A stretch of DNA of 64,000 nucleotides from Novipirellula sp052161655 (GTDB lineage Bacteria > Planctomycetota > Planctomycetia > Pirellulales > Pirellulaceae): NCBI RefSeq assembly GCF_052161655.1, contig NZ_CP197418.1, forward strand, positions 2,852,001-2,916,000. The letters are read 5' to 3'. Below the pieces are notes generated by a model. The model saw only the letters and a list, made by a program, of their open reading frames with translations, did not search any database and was not told the origin of the DNA. Positions 36,292-46,100 of the stretch are shown one piece after another (within the stretch, counting starts at the first letter, position 1; every line of letters begins with the position of its first letter). Position numbers and translations under genes: made by a program.

Positions 36292-37452
36292 TCAGTAAGT
36301 TGTGGGTATTCCAGAGGGGCTGAACACGCTGAAGGTCTGCGGCGCGATTCGATCCGCATCGTTGTGGACGTCGCCTTGTCCCCAAACCGCATCCATTGCC
36401 GCGTCACGAGGTGAGATCACTACTGCGCCCCCGGTTTCGACATCATAACCCGGCTGCGGGCCGTGGCAGATGGAGCCCAAAGGATCGCTCTCATCGAAGC
36501 GGTTTAACAGTTGCCACAGGCCGAGACGCGAGCAATCCTTGGGATGTGCCTCGAGCCATTCTTCTGCCGTTCGCAGCCGGTTGCGCGTGCTGTAGGCCGG
36601 CGCGTCGCCACGGGGCGGCTCAATCGAGATCAGTTCGGAGTTCAGGCAGTGGTTGGTATGGGCAAGCGTCGACTCCAACGAACGCACAGCGAGACGGGTG
36701 GGCGAGCGTTCAACGCTGTAACCGGTACTTGCCGCATCCAGCAGCAGGTAGTGGTGTGCGCCAGCGACTGGTGCCTTTTTCAACAGGGCCAGTGCTTCGT
36801 CGGCGTTGCGGGCGCGAAGTAGGCGGCGAACCACACTGGTCCACATTACGCCCGGACGCCCGTCCGCAGTCACCATGTTGTTGATCCCGACCGCGAGACC
36901 ATGTTCATTGACGCCGATCATGGCCGGGCAACCCGTCACAGTGAACACCACTGCGGCGGGCTGATCGGTCGACCGCAGGTCCAGCACGCGGATATACGGA
37001 GTGGCCGTGGGATGCATGTCCCAAGTTTGCGCCAGCAGCGGTCGCCCGTCCGCAGCCGCATTGGCGGCGACCAGCACGGCGGTGCATTGTCCCGGATCTT
37101 CGATGGGCCCCTGGCCCATAGCCCCACCCGCCGCGCCGCCGCGTAGGGCGTCGACAAAATCAGTAAAGCCGCCGGTCACTAGCAGATCGCGGGCTGGCAC
37201 GTCTGCGGCCTGGGCGATGCCCTCAAGTTCGGCGGTGGTCAGGTCGTCGTAACGCCGTTGTTGTTCCCAACAGGCTTCGGCCAGTGCCTCGGGGTTAACC
37301 GCCTCGCTGCCTTCGCCGATCCAGAAACGGTCGTAACAAAGCCGCATACGCTCCTGAGTCAGCAATTGAATTTCGCTGCGAAATGCGGTGCCGTGGGCGA
37401 CGCCCATCGCGGCGGCATCGCCGTCAATTTTCAGCATTTCGATGGAGGGCAT
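36292..37452 (-). CDS. C45 autoproteolytic acyltransferase/hydrolase
   Basis: The 386-residue protein belongs to the N-terminal-nucleophile acyltransferases of peptidase family C45 (isopenicillin N acyltransferase-like). The characteristic cleavage region is EDPGQCTAVLVAANAAADGR, where the Cys near residue 120 would become the new N-terminus after self-processing. LAQTWDMHPTATPYIRVLDL and VTGCPAMIGVNEHGLAVGIN follow as in the family. The start at 37452 (MPSIEMLKIDG) is chosen over the longer frame because homology begins there. With the transaminase downstream, it may release an amine or amino acid from an amide for transamination; that link is inference. Confidence 0.88.
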   Translation of the reverse strand: MPSIEMLKIDGDAAAMGVAHGTAFRSEIQLLTQERMRLCYDRFWIGEGSEAVNPEALAEACWEQQRRYDDLTTAELEGIAQAADVPARDLLVTGGFTDFVDALRGGAAGGAMGQGPIEDPGQCTAVLVAANAAADGRPLLAQTWDMHPTATPYIRVLDLRSTDQPAAVVFTVTGCPAMIGVNEHGLAVGINNMVTADGRPGVMWTSVVRRLLRARNADEALALLKKAPVAGAHHYLLLDAASTGYSVERSPTRLAVRSLESTLAHTNHCLNSELISIEPPRGDAPAYSTRNRLRTAEEWLEAHPKDCSRLGLWQLLNRFDESDPLGSICHGPQPGYDVETGGAVVISPRDAAMDAVWGQGDVHNDADRIAPQTFSVFSPSGIPTTY

Positions 37453-37861
37453 GGGACAATGTTCCTGGTCAGGACGAGCCAACAGCTTAACGAGGCAATG
37501 GTAAAAGACGACGAAACATTAAGGCGCATCGATCGGTAGTAGCTACCGCCGCCTACGGTAGAACCATTGTCTCAATTGTTCCGCCAGCCCCACAGGCTCA
37601 GGGTGCGAAACAATTCCGACAATTGTTCTACATTGCAAATCCTCTGCGGTAATATATTCACTGAAGTACATGTCCACGGCAATAGCACCTCGAGGGTGCG
37701 GTGTGACGAAACTCTGAGTTTGATCGGCATGGCGATGCAAACGCTGATGGCTGGCCGCCGAAGGTCAGGGCTGTCAATCGTGTCCGATGATCGGTTTCGA
37801 CATCGATGAAGTCGCCAAAACAATCTGTCGCAGGCGTTGTCAGTTCGATAAAATCCATCTC
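37453..37861. other. Divergent promoter region between the C45 gene and kptA
   Basis: The gap separates two divergent genes and should hold both promoters. A short hairpin, CTACCGCCGCCTACGGTAG at about 37543-37561, is the only structure I notice. No gene is supported; several short frames here are shadows. Confidence 0.4.
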
Positions 37862-38425
37862 ATGAAAACTGACAAAACGCTTATCTCGACGAGCAAATTC
37901 CTCAGCCTGGTTCTTAGGCACCAACCCGAAGTCGTCGGGATGAATCTAGACGATGAAGGTTGGCTAGACATCAATGATCTGATCAACAATGCAAACGCGC
38001 GTGGTAGGAAGTTGACACTGGAACTGCTTCATGAAGTCATCGCAACGAACGACAAGAAACGGTTCGCGTTAAGTGACGACGGCCTTCGCATTCGAGCGAG
38101 CCAGGGGCACTCGGTATCCGGAGTGGATCTGAAGCTTGAGGAAAAGACGCCACCCGATATTCTCTTTCACGGAACTGTTGCTGCGTTCATCGACAGCATT
38201 CAGGCAAATGGACTGCAAAAGCGATCCCGAAACCACGTTCATCTATCTGCCGATGAAGCGACCGCAACCAGAGTCGGTGCAAGACGTGGCAAGCCAATCA
38301 TCCTTCGCGTCGCCGCTAAGGCCATGCATGATGACGGACACCAGTTCTACCTTTCGGCCAACGGCGTTTGGCTGGTAGCATGTGTCCCGCCTCAGTGGCT
38401 TCGTCTTCCGAAACCTTCCAATTGA
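37862..38425 (+). CDS. kptA: RNA 2'-phosphotransferase (KptA/Tpt1 family)
   Basis: The 187-residue protein has both KptA lobes. The N-terminal winged-helix part reads STSKFLSLVLRHQPEVVGMN and DDEGWLDINDLINN. The C-terminal NAD-binding part reads DILFHGTVAAFIDSIQANGL, RNHVHLSADEATATRVGARR and PIILRVAAKAMHDDGHQFYL. The enzyme moves an internal RNA 2'-phosphate to NAD; in bacteria without tRNA splicing its natural substrate is uncertain, and reversal of RNA 2'-phosphate damage has been proposed. The start at 37862 is chosen because the family begins with the SKFLSLVLRH helix; the upstream extension to 37787 is unrelated. A terminator-like hairpin follows. Confidence 0.95.
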   Translation: MKTDKTLISTSKFLSLVLRHQPEVVGMNLDDEGWLDINDLINNANARGRKLTLELLHEVIATNDKKRFALSDDGLRIRASQGHSVSGVDLKLEEKTPPDILFHGTVAAFIDSIQANGLQKRSRNHVHLSADEATATRVGARRGKPIILRVAAKAMHDDGHQFYLSANGVWLVACVPPQWLRLPKPSN

Positions 38426-38554
38426 ATCGAACCACCAATCTGATGTCGTTCTTTCATTATGCGGCCGATCTCTCTTTGAGCCCGGCAGCCAAGTTATCTA
38501 TCGAGTTGCTGATAAACTCTATCGCTTGAGGCCGCCAAAGAGCCAAGTTGTTCA

Positions 38555-38581
38555 GGCAGCAGTAAACACTGCTGCCGTTTT
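38555..38581 (+). terminator. Rho-independent terminator downstream of kptA
   Basis: A perfect nine-base stem (GGCAGCAGT with ACTGCTGCC) around the loop AAAC is followed by GTTTT. It reads as a terminator on the plus strand, about 130 bases after the kptA stop. On the minus strand no T-run follows, so it would not end the convergent lipase transcript in the usual way. Confidence 0.75.
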
Positions 38582-38650
38582 CCCCATTCAGAAGTAGACA
38601 TTCCGCTGGTCCGTCTCGACCGCGTTGCACCAACAAGTCGGCCGAGTTCG

Positions 38651-39904
38651 TTACGGTTCCGGATCCATTTGGACCACCGACGCATGCTCTACTAGCAAGT
38701 CCTTGAATTCAATCAATGTCGGATCGTCGACAACTTCTTCCAACAGCGCGTCGTCGTACCACATATGTTCGCTGTCACCCTTGCCCGTTAGAAACGCAGC
38801 CCACTGCCAAGGATAGGGAGTGAAACCAATTTCACCGCTGTCGAACCAAATCTCGAACGTGCTGCTATCGGCATTTAACGGATGGATGGTGTGCGTGATT
38901 CCCACGTGATAATAGAAGACCCAAATGGGGCCCAGCCAGTTGACCCCAATTGCCTCTTTTTCCGGAAACGTGGTGGCAGGATCTCCCAGCACAACAAACC
39001 GCTGTGTCACTTCGGCCAACTTCACTCCGTCCGTACCGATATCAGCACATAACGATCTGAAGTCCTGGTCGCCTACCTTCGGAGAGCCAAAGGTCTGCAG
39101 TGACTGAACGGGGATTCCGTCTTCGTAGTGCAATCGCACGGCAGCGACCGTTGCTTTGGCAGCACCCAGGCTATGACCTGTCAAGAAAATCTTTTGCCCC
39201 GAGATGTGCGCGCTCAGTGCGTGGTCGAATACCCAGTCGTAAACGGCATCGGTACTGTCCCAGAACCCTTGGTGGATACGACATTCCTTCTCGTTCAATT
39301 TCAATTTCAACGGGACGTCCAGCAAATCGACCTCTTGATCGACGCCGGGGTTGGTGGTGCCTTCGCCGCTGGTACCTCGGAAAGCGATCACAGTAGCATC
39401 ACCGATGTCAAATACCGCAACCTCACTACCCGAGTCATGATCCATTTTGACGTGGATGTTCCACGACTTGATCCCTTGTGGCTCAAATAACGCAATCATT
39501 TCATCGCGAAATCCTTCTTCGGTATCAGCCTTACCATAGACCCCCATACTCAACTGCGACAGCAAGTAGGAGTTCAACGTAGATGTACCGTCATCATCGG
39601 CGTAGAACAAATCGAAGGGTAAGATCTCGACTGTCTCCTCAGGCGATTCTTCGCTGTCGGTATTGCCAGTATGTAAACCTGCGGATGGTTTGGAGGTGTC
39701 TTCTACATATCTGGTTTCTCCGGTGCGAGGGTCGAAAATGACTCTCCCGGTAACCCGAATAAGATCGTTTACGGTCGCAGTGGAATCGATCTTTTGCGTG
39801 CTTTCTTTTGAACTTTCGAGGTCACGCCGTTCTTCAGCAGGCGCCGTCGGCGACAGGCTCGCCAGGCAAATCGTGAAAACAATAGGAAAAATGGCTCGTG
39901 TCAT
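38651..39904 (-). CDS. Secreted class 3 lipase
   Basis: The 417-residue protein has a signal peptide (IFPIVFTICLASLSPTAPAE) and a Lipase_3 core. It shows ATVIAFRGTSGEGTTNPGVD, IHQGFWDSTDAVYDWVF and KIFLTGHSLGAAKATVAAVR, with the GHSLGA nucleophile elbow near residue 245, then VQSLQTFGSPKVGD. The catalytic Asp and His should be in VVLGDPATTFP and VGITHTIHPL. About 100 low-complexity residues precede the core. It is probably a periplasmic or secreted triacylglycerol or phospholipid lipase. It stands alone. Confidence 0.9.
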   Translation of the reverse strand: MTRAIFPIVFTICLASLSPTAPAEERRDLESSKESTQKIDSTATVNDLIRVTGRVIFDPRTGETRYVEDTSKPSAGLHTGNTDSEESPEETVEILPFDLFYADDDGTSTLNSYLLSQLSMGVYGKADTEEGFRDEMIALFEPQGIKSWNIHVKMDHDSGSEVAVFDIGDATVIAFRGTSGEGTTNPGVDQEVDLLDVPLKLKLNEKECRIHQGFWDSTDAVYDWVFDHALSAHISGQKIFLTGHSLGAAKATVAAVRLHYEDGIPVQSLQTFGSPKVGDQDFRSLCADIGTDGVKLAEVTQRFVVLGDPATTFPEKEAIGVNWLGPIWVFYYHVGITHTIHPLNADSSTFEIWFDSGEIGFTPYPWQWAAFLTGKGDSEHMWYDDALLEEVVDDPTLIEFKDLLVEHASVVQMDPEP

Positions 39905-40392
39905 TGGTCAATCTCACTTTCTTAGGTAATTGGCAACAGGCTCCAAGTGGCTGTTGGCATAAGCGAAATTACCGAAGAAATGTGACACTCTTCGCGAGCG
40001 GAATCTTTCCCGACGTCCATCTGGGAAAAAAAGCTGCGAATCGGCGCCAAGTCGAACCAGCGGTCGTGACTCTGTCATTCGTTGTGCGGTGAAGACGGCA
40101 AGTTCGACACGCCAGAAGTCACGAAACCCTGGCCTAAAGAGCCAAACACTGGATGCATTGAGGCAAATAAACAGCGGGCACTCCGCAGCGGGCAGCATTT
40201 CGCCGGGAATAAACAGTGCGGAAGAGACCGATTAGAAGCAGTTCCGTTCACGCAACCTGCGTGGGACAGTTATCTTGCCTGTCATCGACAACCAAACTTG
40301 AAAGCTGGCGTCTGGAATCCCAATAGACGCCAGCTTTCGCGAGCTGGTGCGGCTCACCCACCACGTTTTTTCGATCAGAACCTTCGCCTCAC
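39905..40392. other. Intergenic region with a strong hairpin
   Basis: No gene is supported. At 40300-40338 a perfect 14-base stem (GAAAGCTGGCGTCT with AGACGCCAGCTTTC) closes an 11-base loop. It is not followed by a T-run in either direction, so it is more likely a small palindromic repeat than a simple terminator, though it may protect the 3' end of the neighbouring minus-strand transcript. Confidence 0.55.
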
Positions 40393-41127
40393 TCAATCGA
40401 GGACTCCGCTTTTTCGCAGTGATGATTTTAGCATCGTGAGCGTCGGATAAGCCTTTACAAGCTTGATTGCGCAGTTGCGGGCGAGCTTGTCACCTGTCTC
40501 GCCTCCGATGGCTTCACGCAAATCGGCCAGGATCTCGGCGGCAGCTTTGTAGTTTTGGGTACCGCGTGCGGCAGCGAGCTTTTCCGCTTGGGCGAGCCAA
40601 GCCTTGGGGGACTCCTTGATTTTTGTCATTCGGGCTTGCCGTTCTTTCTCTGCCTTGGCCGCATCACGCACCGCTTTTGCACGAGCTTTCTTCTCCTGTT
40701 GTTCGTTCGCCTTTTCTCGGAGGACTTCGGTTGCTGCAAGCAAGTCATCCAATGAGCGACCTCGGTTTGTTATGGGCCAATCCGCTGGCGATCCCGCATC
40801 CCGGATCTCAGCCAGCAATTCCGCTTTGACTGATGCTGCGTCGTCCTTCAGGAACCGTCGCAGCAGTGCTCGCAATCGTGCCTCGCTGATCGATTGCGTC
40901 CAGACTTGGATGGGATCTTCTTCGTCTTTATCACGCTTGAATGCAGGCACACCATCGGCGGCGGCTTTCAACATCAATGGATCGAGTCCAAAAAACGGCA
41001 TCAAGTCCACGCTGAGAGTGGGCATCTTGTCGAGACCATGAGGAACAGCAGGCTCGATCATTTCCGCCGGGTCACCCACCACACTACCGTCCCAATGATT
41101 GTTAGTCGGGATTCTGACCGATAACAA
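40393..41127 (-). pseudogene. C-terminal remnant of a larger unknown protein
   Basis: The frame is 244 residues from a TTG that follows directly after an in-frame stop codon, with no ribosome binding site, so its 5' part seems to be missing. The product is strongly helical and charged in the middle (KANEQQEKKARAKAVRDAAK) and ends with a compact segment (NYKAAAEILADLREAIGGET, CAIKLVKAYPTLTMLKSSLR). It reads like a genuine protein tail. I cannot name the family. The truncation point coincides with the left border of the primase/RT island, which supports an insertion or replacement event here. Confidence 0.6.
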
Positions 41128-41587
41128 TTAGTATTTAGTACAGCTCAAATCAAGGAAGATATATGTGCCCTGACGTGCTTGCGCCGCTTCAATGCCGCGA
41201 GCGATGATCAACGGTGCATGCAAAGAACTGGCCGATGCACTGGGCACTTACGGACATTTCGCCAACTTGTACAAAAGTCCGAAGCCAAACGTCGACACGA
41301 CTGGCACATCGCCAGCAGCGTGACAGCACTTACCGCGGAGATCAATCGTGATCAAAAAAGTTGTTTAAAACTGCTCCATGCAGAACTTCATCCCCCAATA
41401 AAAAGGGGGTTTTGTAAATAAAATTGGGGATCGAACCCTGAAATTCTTGACCTCCTCACACCAACTTGCCATTTACCCAGATTCTTCGCGTTGCCACAGC
41501 CTCCCAGTGTTACTTCGTGAGCTAGAATTTTATCTGTTCCAGGAATGCGCAACAAATGAAGGCATCATCGAAGCATAGGCAACGGGC
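41128..41587. promoter_or_regulatory. Leader region of the primase/RT-nitrilase locus
   Basis: This 460-base stretch carries no convincing gene and precedes a two-gene defence-like locus, so it should hold its promoter. It contains a terminator-like hairpin at 41392-41413 and a competing pairing partner ATTGGGGA at 41423-41430. Defence reverse transcriptases often depend on a non-coding RNA beside the gene, so an RNA could be encoded here, but no conserved RNA fold can be claimed from one sequence. Confidence 0.45.
41392..41413 (+). terminator. Terminator-like hairpin in the island leader
   Basis: CCCCC pairs with GGGGG around the loop AATAAAAA and is followed by TTTT, a small rho-independent terminator on the plus strand. 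The left arm can alternatively pair with ATTGGGGA about 25 bases downstream through TCCCC-C-AAT, which would break the terminator stem. This could be attenuation or the 3' end of a small RNA. It lies about 175 bases before the primase start. Confidence 0.55.
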
Positions 41588-43102
41588 GTGAGTAATCAAA
41601 ACACCATAGAAGAACTGCATAAAGTAAACCTCGCTGACTTTGCGAGGCACCTCGGGCTGACTGTGATCAAACGAGGGAAGAGCAGCTTTACAAGCTGTCT
41701 TTTTCACAAAGACCAGAAGCCTTCGATGTCCTTGTACGCGCTTGCGTCCGGCGAATGGCGGTACAAGTGTTTCTCGTGCGCGGCAAAGGGAGATATCTTC
41801 GATCTGGTTCAGAGGCACAATCAGGTCGATTTCCGCGAGGCTCTGGAACTGGTCGCTCAGTTCGCTGGCGTTTCACTCCCACGCACCGCCAAGGCAGTTC
41901 AATCCCGTACTGCAGAATCACTGGCATTGGCAACCTTTAGTGCCTGTACAACGTATGAAAAAACAGGATTGCGAACGTGGGCGAAACAACGCGGCTACAA
42001 AATTGCGACACTAAAACGATTCGACGTGAGCTACGCGCGAAATCAAAAGTTATCCTTTCAATTTGCGAATGATCGAGAAACGCTCGCTGCTTTTGATAAA
42101 GCGGGGTTTGTCGTTCGCGGCGGAGAACCCAAAACGCGACAACCGGAATTGGACCTGAACATTCCATATCGAGACGCGATGTTCGGAGATCGTATTATTT
42201 TCCCGGTGAAGGACATTCGGGGGCAGCCAAGAGGCTTTATCGGTCGAGCAGTCGGCCAGGATACACGGCAGCGATATCTTTTTACGCGGTCGTTCCAAAA
42301 GAGCAAGCATTTGTTCGGTGCAGATGTCCTGCGAAAGGCGATTGCGAGTAATTCGGACGATGGCGAGGAAGCCAAAAACGAACCGCTTGAATACGTCTAT
42401 GTTGTTGAAGGGCCAACTGATGTGCTCAGACTTGCAGGACTCGGCCTCCACTCGGTCGCCGCGATGGGAAGTGATCTTTCTGAGACACAAGCTGAGCTCC
42501 TTTGCGAACTTGCTCGCGATGCATCGCTCCAAAATCGCTCGCTTGTCATACGAATCTTTTTCGATAGTGACGATGCAGGCATCGAGGGAACTCGGCGAGC
42601 CCTTGCACAATTGCTTCGGCAACTCATAAAGTCCGCCAGCTTCACGCTCGAAGTCGTCACTTCCAAAGGTAGCGATCATGGCTACACCGGAACAGATCCA
42701 GACAGTTGGCTAAAAGATGTTGCCAAACGGAACGCTTACAAACAAATCGGAGAACATGTTTTTTCGGTTGGTCAATTTCTTTTGTCGCGAAGCATTGGCT
42801 GCGACCCGAGTGATCTGGACTCCTATTGGCAACGCCTCTCAGCTTCCCAGAGATTCTCAGCAAGAAGGCGAGTTGAGTTGTTGCTTAAACGCAACGAATG
42901 GGAAAATGTTCTTGATACTCTTGGCGAGAATTTTTCCGTACGTCTGATTCAGTCGAAGGCAGCTCCCCCGCGCGAAGCAACTGGGAATCTTACCTCGATC
43001 GGTTTCTATCACGCCGGGGACATAGATCTGGTGCGGCTACGCAAGACGGCAACATTGGTGGAAAAAGCGAGCAACGCAACCTGCTTCATGCAATTCAAAT
43101 AG
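41588..43102 (+). CDS. DnaG-type primase-like protein (CHC2 zinc finger + TOPRIM)
   Basis: The 504-residue protein has an N-terminal CHC2 zinc finger: C37-x2-H40 in SCLFHKDQKPSM and C61-x2-C64 in YKCFSCAAKGDIFDLV. A primase core follows (FPVKDIRGQPRGFIGRAVG), then a TOPRIM domain with YVYVVEGPTDVLRLAGLGL near residue 275 and the metal site FFDSDDAGIEGTRRAL near 320. This is the DnaG RNA polymerase part; a typical C-terminal DnaB-binding domain is not evident. It starts at GTG with a weak ribosome binding site. The last 187 bases overlap an open upstream extension of the following RT-nitrilase frame, so the two are coupled or fused. An accessory, not replicative, primase is the likely role. 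Confidence 0.85.
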   Translation: MSNQNTIEELHKVNLADFARHLGLTVIKRGKSSFTSCLFHKDQKPSMSLYALASGEWRYKCFSCAAKGDIFDLVQRHNQVDFREALELVAQFAGVSLPRTAKAVQSRTAESLALATFSACTTYEKTGLRTWAKQRGYKIATLKRFDVSYARNQKLSFQFANDRETLAAFDKAGFVVRGGEPKTRQPELDLNIPYRDAMFGDRIIFPVKDIRGQPRGFIGRAVGQDTRQRYLFTRSFQKSKHLFGADVLRKAIASNSDDGEEAKNEPLEYVYVVEGPTDVLRLAGLGLHSVAAMGSDLSETQAELLCELARDASLQNRSLVIRIFFDSDDAGIEGTRRALAQLLRQLIKSASFTLEVVTSKGSDHGYTGTDPDSWLKDVAKRNAYKQIGEHVFSVGQFLLSRSIGCDPSDLDSYWQRLSASQRFSARRRVELLLKRNEWENVLDTLGENFSVRLIQSKAAPPREATGNLTSIGFYHAGDIDLVRLRKTATLVEKASNATCFMQFK

Positions 43103-43158
43103 CGCATTGCTTTTCTCAGCGTCGAGAATTTCCGGTCGATGCGAAAAGTTGGGATCGG

Positions 43159-46100
43159 TTGCTGGTGGGCGGTAATGTCATCGTTCCCTATTTCATTGAG
43201 TTGCTTGGAGAATCCAATTGCAAAATCGAACCCTTACTCGGCATGAATGTGCCCAAAGCGTCAGGCGGAAACCGCCTGAAAGCTATACCTTGCCCGGAAC
43301 AACTTTCAATTCAACAGTACCTTCTCAATGAACTAATGGGCGGCGATGAGAATCGCTTGCCGCCCCGTTTCCGAGACTGTATTCCTGCTGTTCGTTACTC
43401 CGGCAGTGGTATTCACACGACGGGCCTTACCTCTGGGGTATCATCTACGGCGAGTTGTTTTTCCTACCAAGTGGATATGTCAATTGTTCACGGCGAAAAG
43501 ACGCCTGGAAACGAAGGTTTTTTTCGCCCTTTCCCTGAATGTTGGTCGGCGTTTGTCGACTACCTAGCCAGTTCGGTACGCGAAAGCGAACAAGACTGGA
43601 CAGATGATCGCCAGTACTTCGTCGCTCGCCTCGATGTTCGTGGATACTACGACTCGCTTTCTCGGGTTGCAATTGACCGCGTACTTTTGGAGCCATTGCA
43701 AAATGCTCTTGGGACGCTCACAAGTCCAACCGATTTTGCGCCATCGTTTCGACCAGATATAGAAGAGACAGCGACACGAGCACGGCAGTTCATTGACGAG
43801 ATTTGTGACCAGAGTTTCGGCTACGAATATTTCGATCCGAGCACTGGCAGAAGCAAGTCCCGCAATAGCGGAGCGCCTCGCGGCATGCCGCAAGGCCCAA
43901 GCCTTTCCGCCTATCTCGGGACGATCGCATTGTTCCCTCTGGACGAAGCGGTTTCAGCATCAATTGAGTCTTTGAACCATGGTGCTTCTGCACCTTCGGT
44001 AACGTACGCTCGGTACGTTGACGACATGGTCGTGATCGCACGCTCAAAGAATGATCTCAATCGTATTCGCATGCTCATCGAGAAAGAGCTTGGGAAAATT
44101 GGTCTCGATTTAAGTCCGAAGATAGATCCTTTGCCTGCGATGAATGCAATCGAAGTGCAAAACTGGCTGACCGCGGATCGCGGACTCGTTGAAGTCTCCG
44201 GCTTCTCGCAAGCTCCCCCGGTGATCGCGCCCATACTCTCGGACGATGGATGCGTCGATCGCCGCACCGCACTGGTGCAATTACACGATCCAGAGCTTAG
44301 GAAACCTGGTACAAGCGTTCGGATGCTATCAGGTGTCGTCGAGAAGGTTCTAAAATGTGCTGAAGTTCGATTCGGTGATCATTGTCACGTCGCTGCGATC
44401 GTTTGGAGGATTTGTGCCAGTGAGCTAAATAAGCCTAGAGATGTTCGGAGCCAATTCGACATTGTTGACAAGTTCAAAGAGCTGTGGAGTGTTTCGGTTG
44501 AGTCTAGCGACGATAATAACGCGTCTTCTCAAGGCATGCTCAACGCAGCGATTCACGGTCTCGATAAGTTTCTGGGGAGCCGTAGTTTCAATTCAGAGAC
44601 GCTCGATGATGACGAACAGCAGATAGCGTATGCATTTCGAGAAGTCATTGCCCGCTCCGTCAACGGTGGATTGGTTGAGCAACTCAGGACCGAATTGGAT
44701 CAGGACTCAAACGCAAACGATTTCATTTTCACCGTCCACGAACTGAACTTAATCTCGCAATCGGTCACGATATCGCCTGTAAAAGATCCGAAGTATTTGA
44801 TCGAACGAATACACAAATTGCGTTCTCGATTCCCAAATTCGCCAACGCTTACTCGCTATCTCATTTCGATTTCGGCGGTCGATCCGTTCGAGGAATTGAT
44901 TGCCAAACTGACACACATGGTAAGAGGTGATGCGACACTTCATATTTTGTATCACGAAGCAATAGGACGACTATCGAACACGAAGCATGCCGATGGCGGT
45001 GATGTTCTCGGCTCGATGGAGTTGGCGATTAAGGATTGGATTGATGCCTCACCAAAGGATTGCCTTGCCAGCGTGTTGGGAAGTTGGCTTTCGACTGACG
45101 ATGATGCTGATCCAAGGGTTACTGGTGAACTTGCAGTCGTTTCCCTCAGCGTGCTGCTTAACGTTACAGCGGCTGACTCCGCAAATCTGCTAAATCGGCG
45201 ACGTCCGTTGGTCAATGAAGCGCTGAAATCGAAGACAAATGAGAGTGCAACATGGTTGCCGTGTCTTCCGATCGGTGGCCTTCGATACTTTGTCGGTTCG
45301 GCAAGCAGCAAGTTTCTTGCTGTCCCAATTACGACGGTTGCAAGCGAAGCGGAATTTACGGATGAATCAAATTTCGATTCAGCGGATCTCGCACCTCGCA
45401 ACTTAAAATGGAAGACGAATGGAAAAACGAACCAATACTTTGAAGCGACCACCAAATCTTGGCGTCTACTCGAACCGGACCGAAAAGAAGATTTGTGGGA
45501 GAATGCAACCTTGGGGCGTTGGATTGCAGACTCATTCGAGAACCTGGTGGCAGTCGCTTCCGACAGCTTCGAGTGTCCCCCGCATTTATACAACTTGATT
45601 GCTAACGGCGAATCAGAAGACCCGCCGATTCAGGGTGTACTCGGGCACGCTGTCGAGGCGGAACAATTGTCAGGACAGAGTTTTGCCCGTTCTGCAATCA
45701 ACGGATTGCTCGCGAAGCCGGTTCCTCTGAATGGCTCACGATACTGGCGGGCAGGAATCGCGATTACCGACTTTCTCGGATTGATGGATGAGGTGGCTTG
45801 CAACCCGCTCGTAAGCATTGTTCGCGTTTCGCCCCCATCTGATTCATTAGAGGAGCACTGGGAGCACCGATGGGCGTTTGAAAAACTAATTCGGTTTAGT
45901 CTGCAACGCCTTTGCGGAAAAACCGCATACGCTTCACTGGTTCAAGAGACAGAGACGATACCGCCTAGTCTTCAACGTGTCCTCAGTCGCCTCCGTTCAT
46001 TTCCAGCCTTTCGCGAGGACGACGAACAGTTCGAGGAAATTGCGGCAGTTCTCACGACGGTTTTCGAAACACGGTTCGCTGCTAAGCGTTTCGACAGTAT

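Noticed and set aside
41418..41445. A tRNA T-arm-like sequence (GGGTTCGATCCC on the minus strand) at the island's left side, which would suggest integration at a tRNA end.
   Set aside because: Only three base pairs of the T-stem can form and no acceptor, anticodon or D arm is readable nearby.
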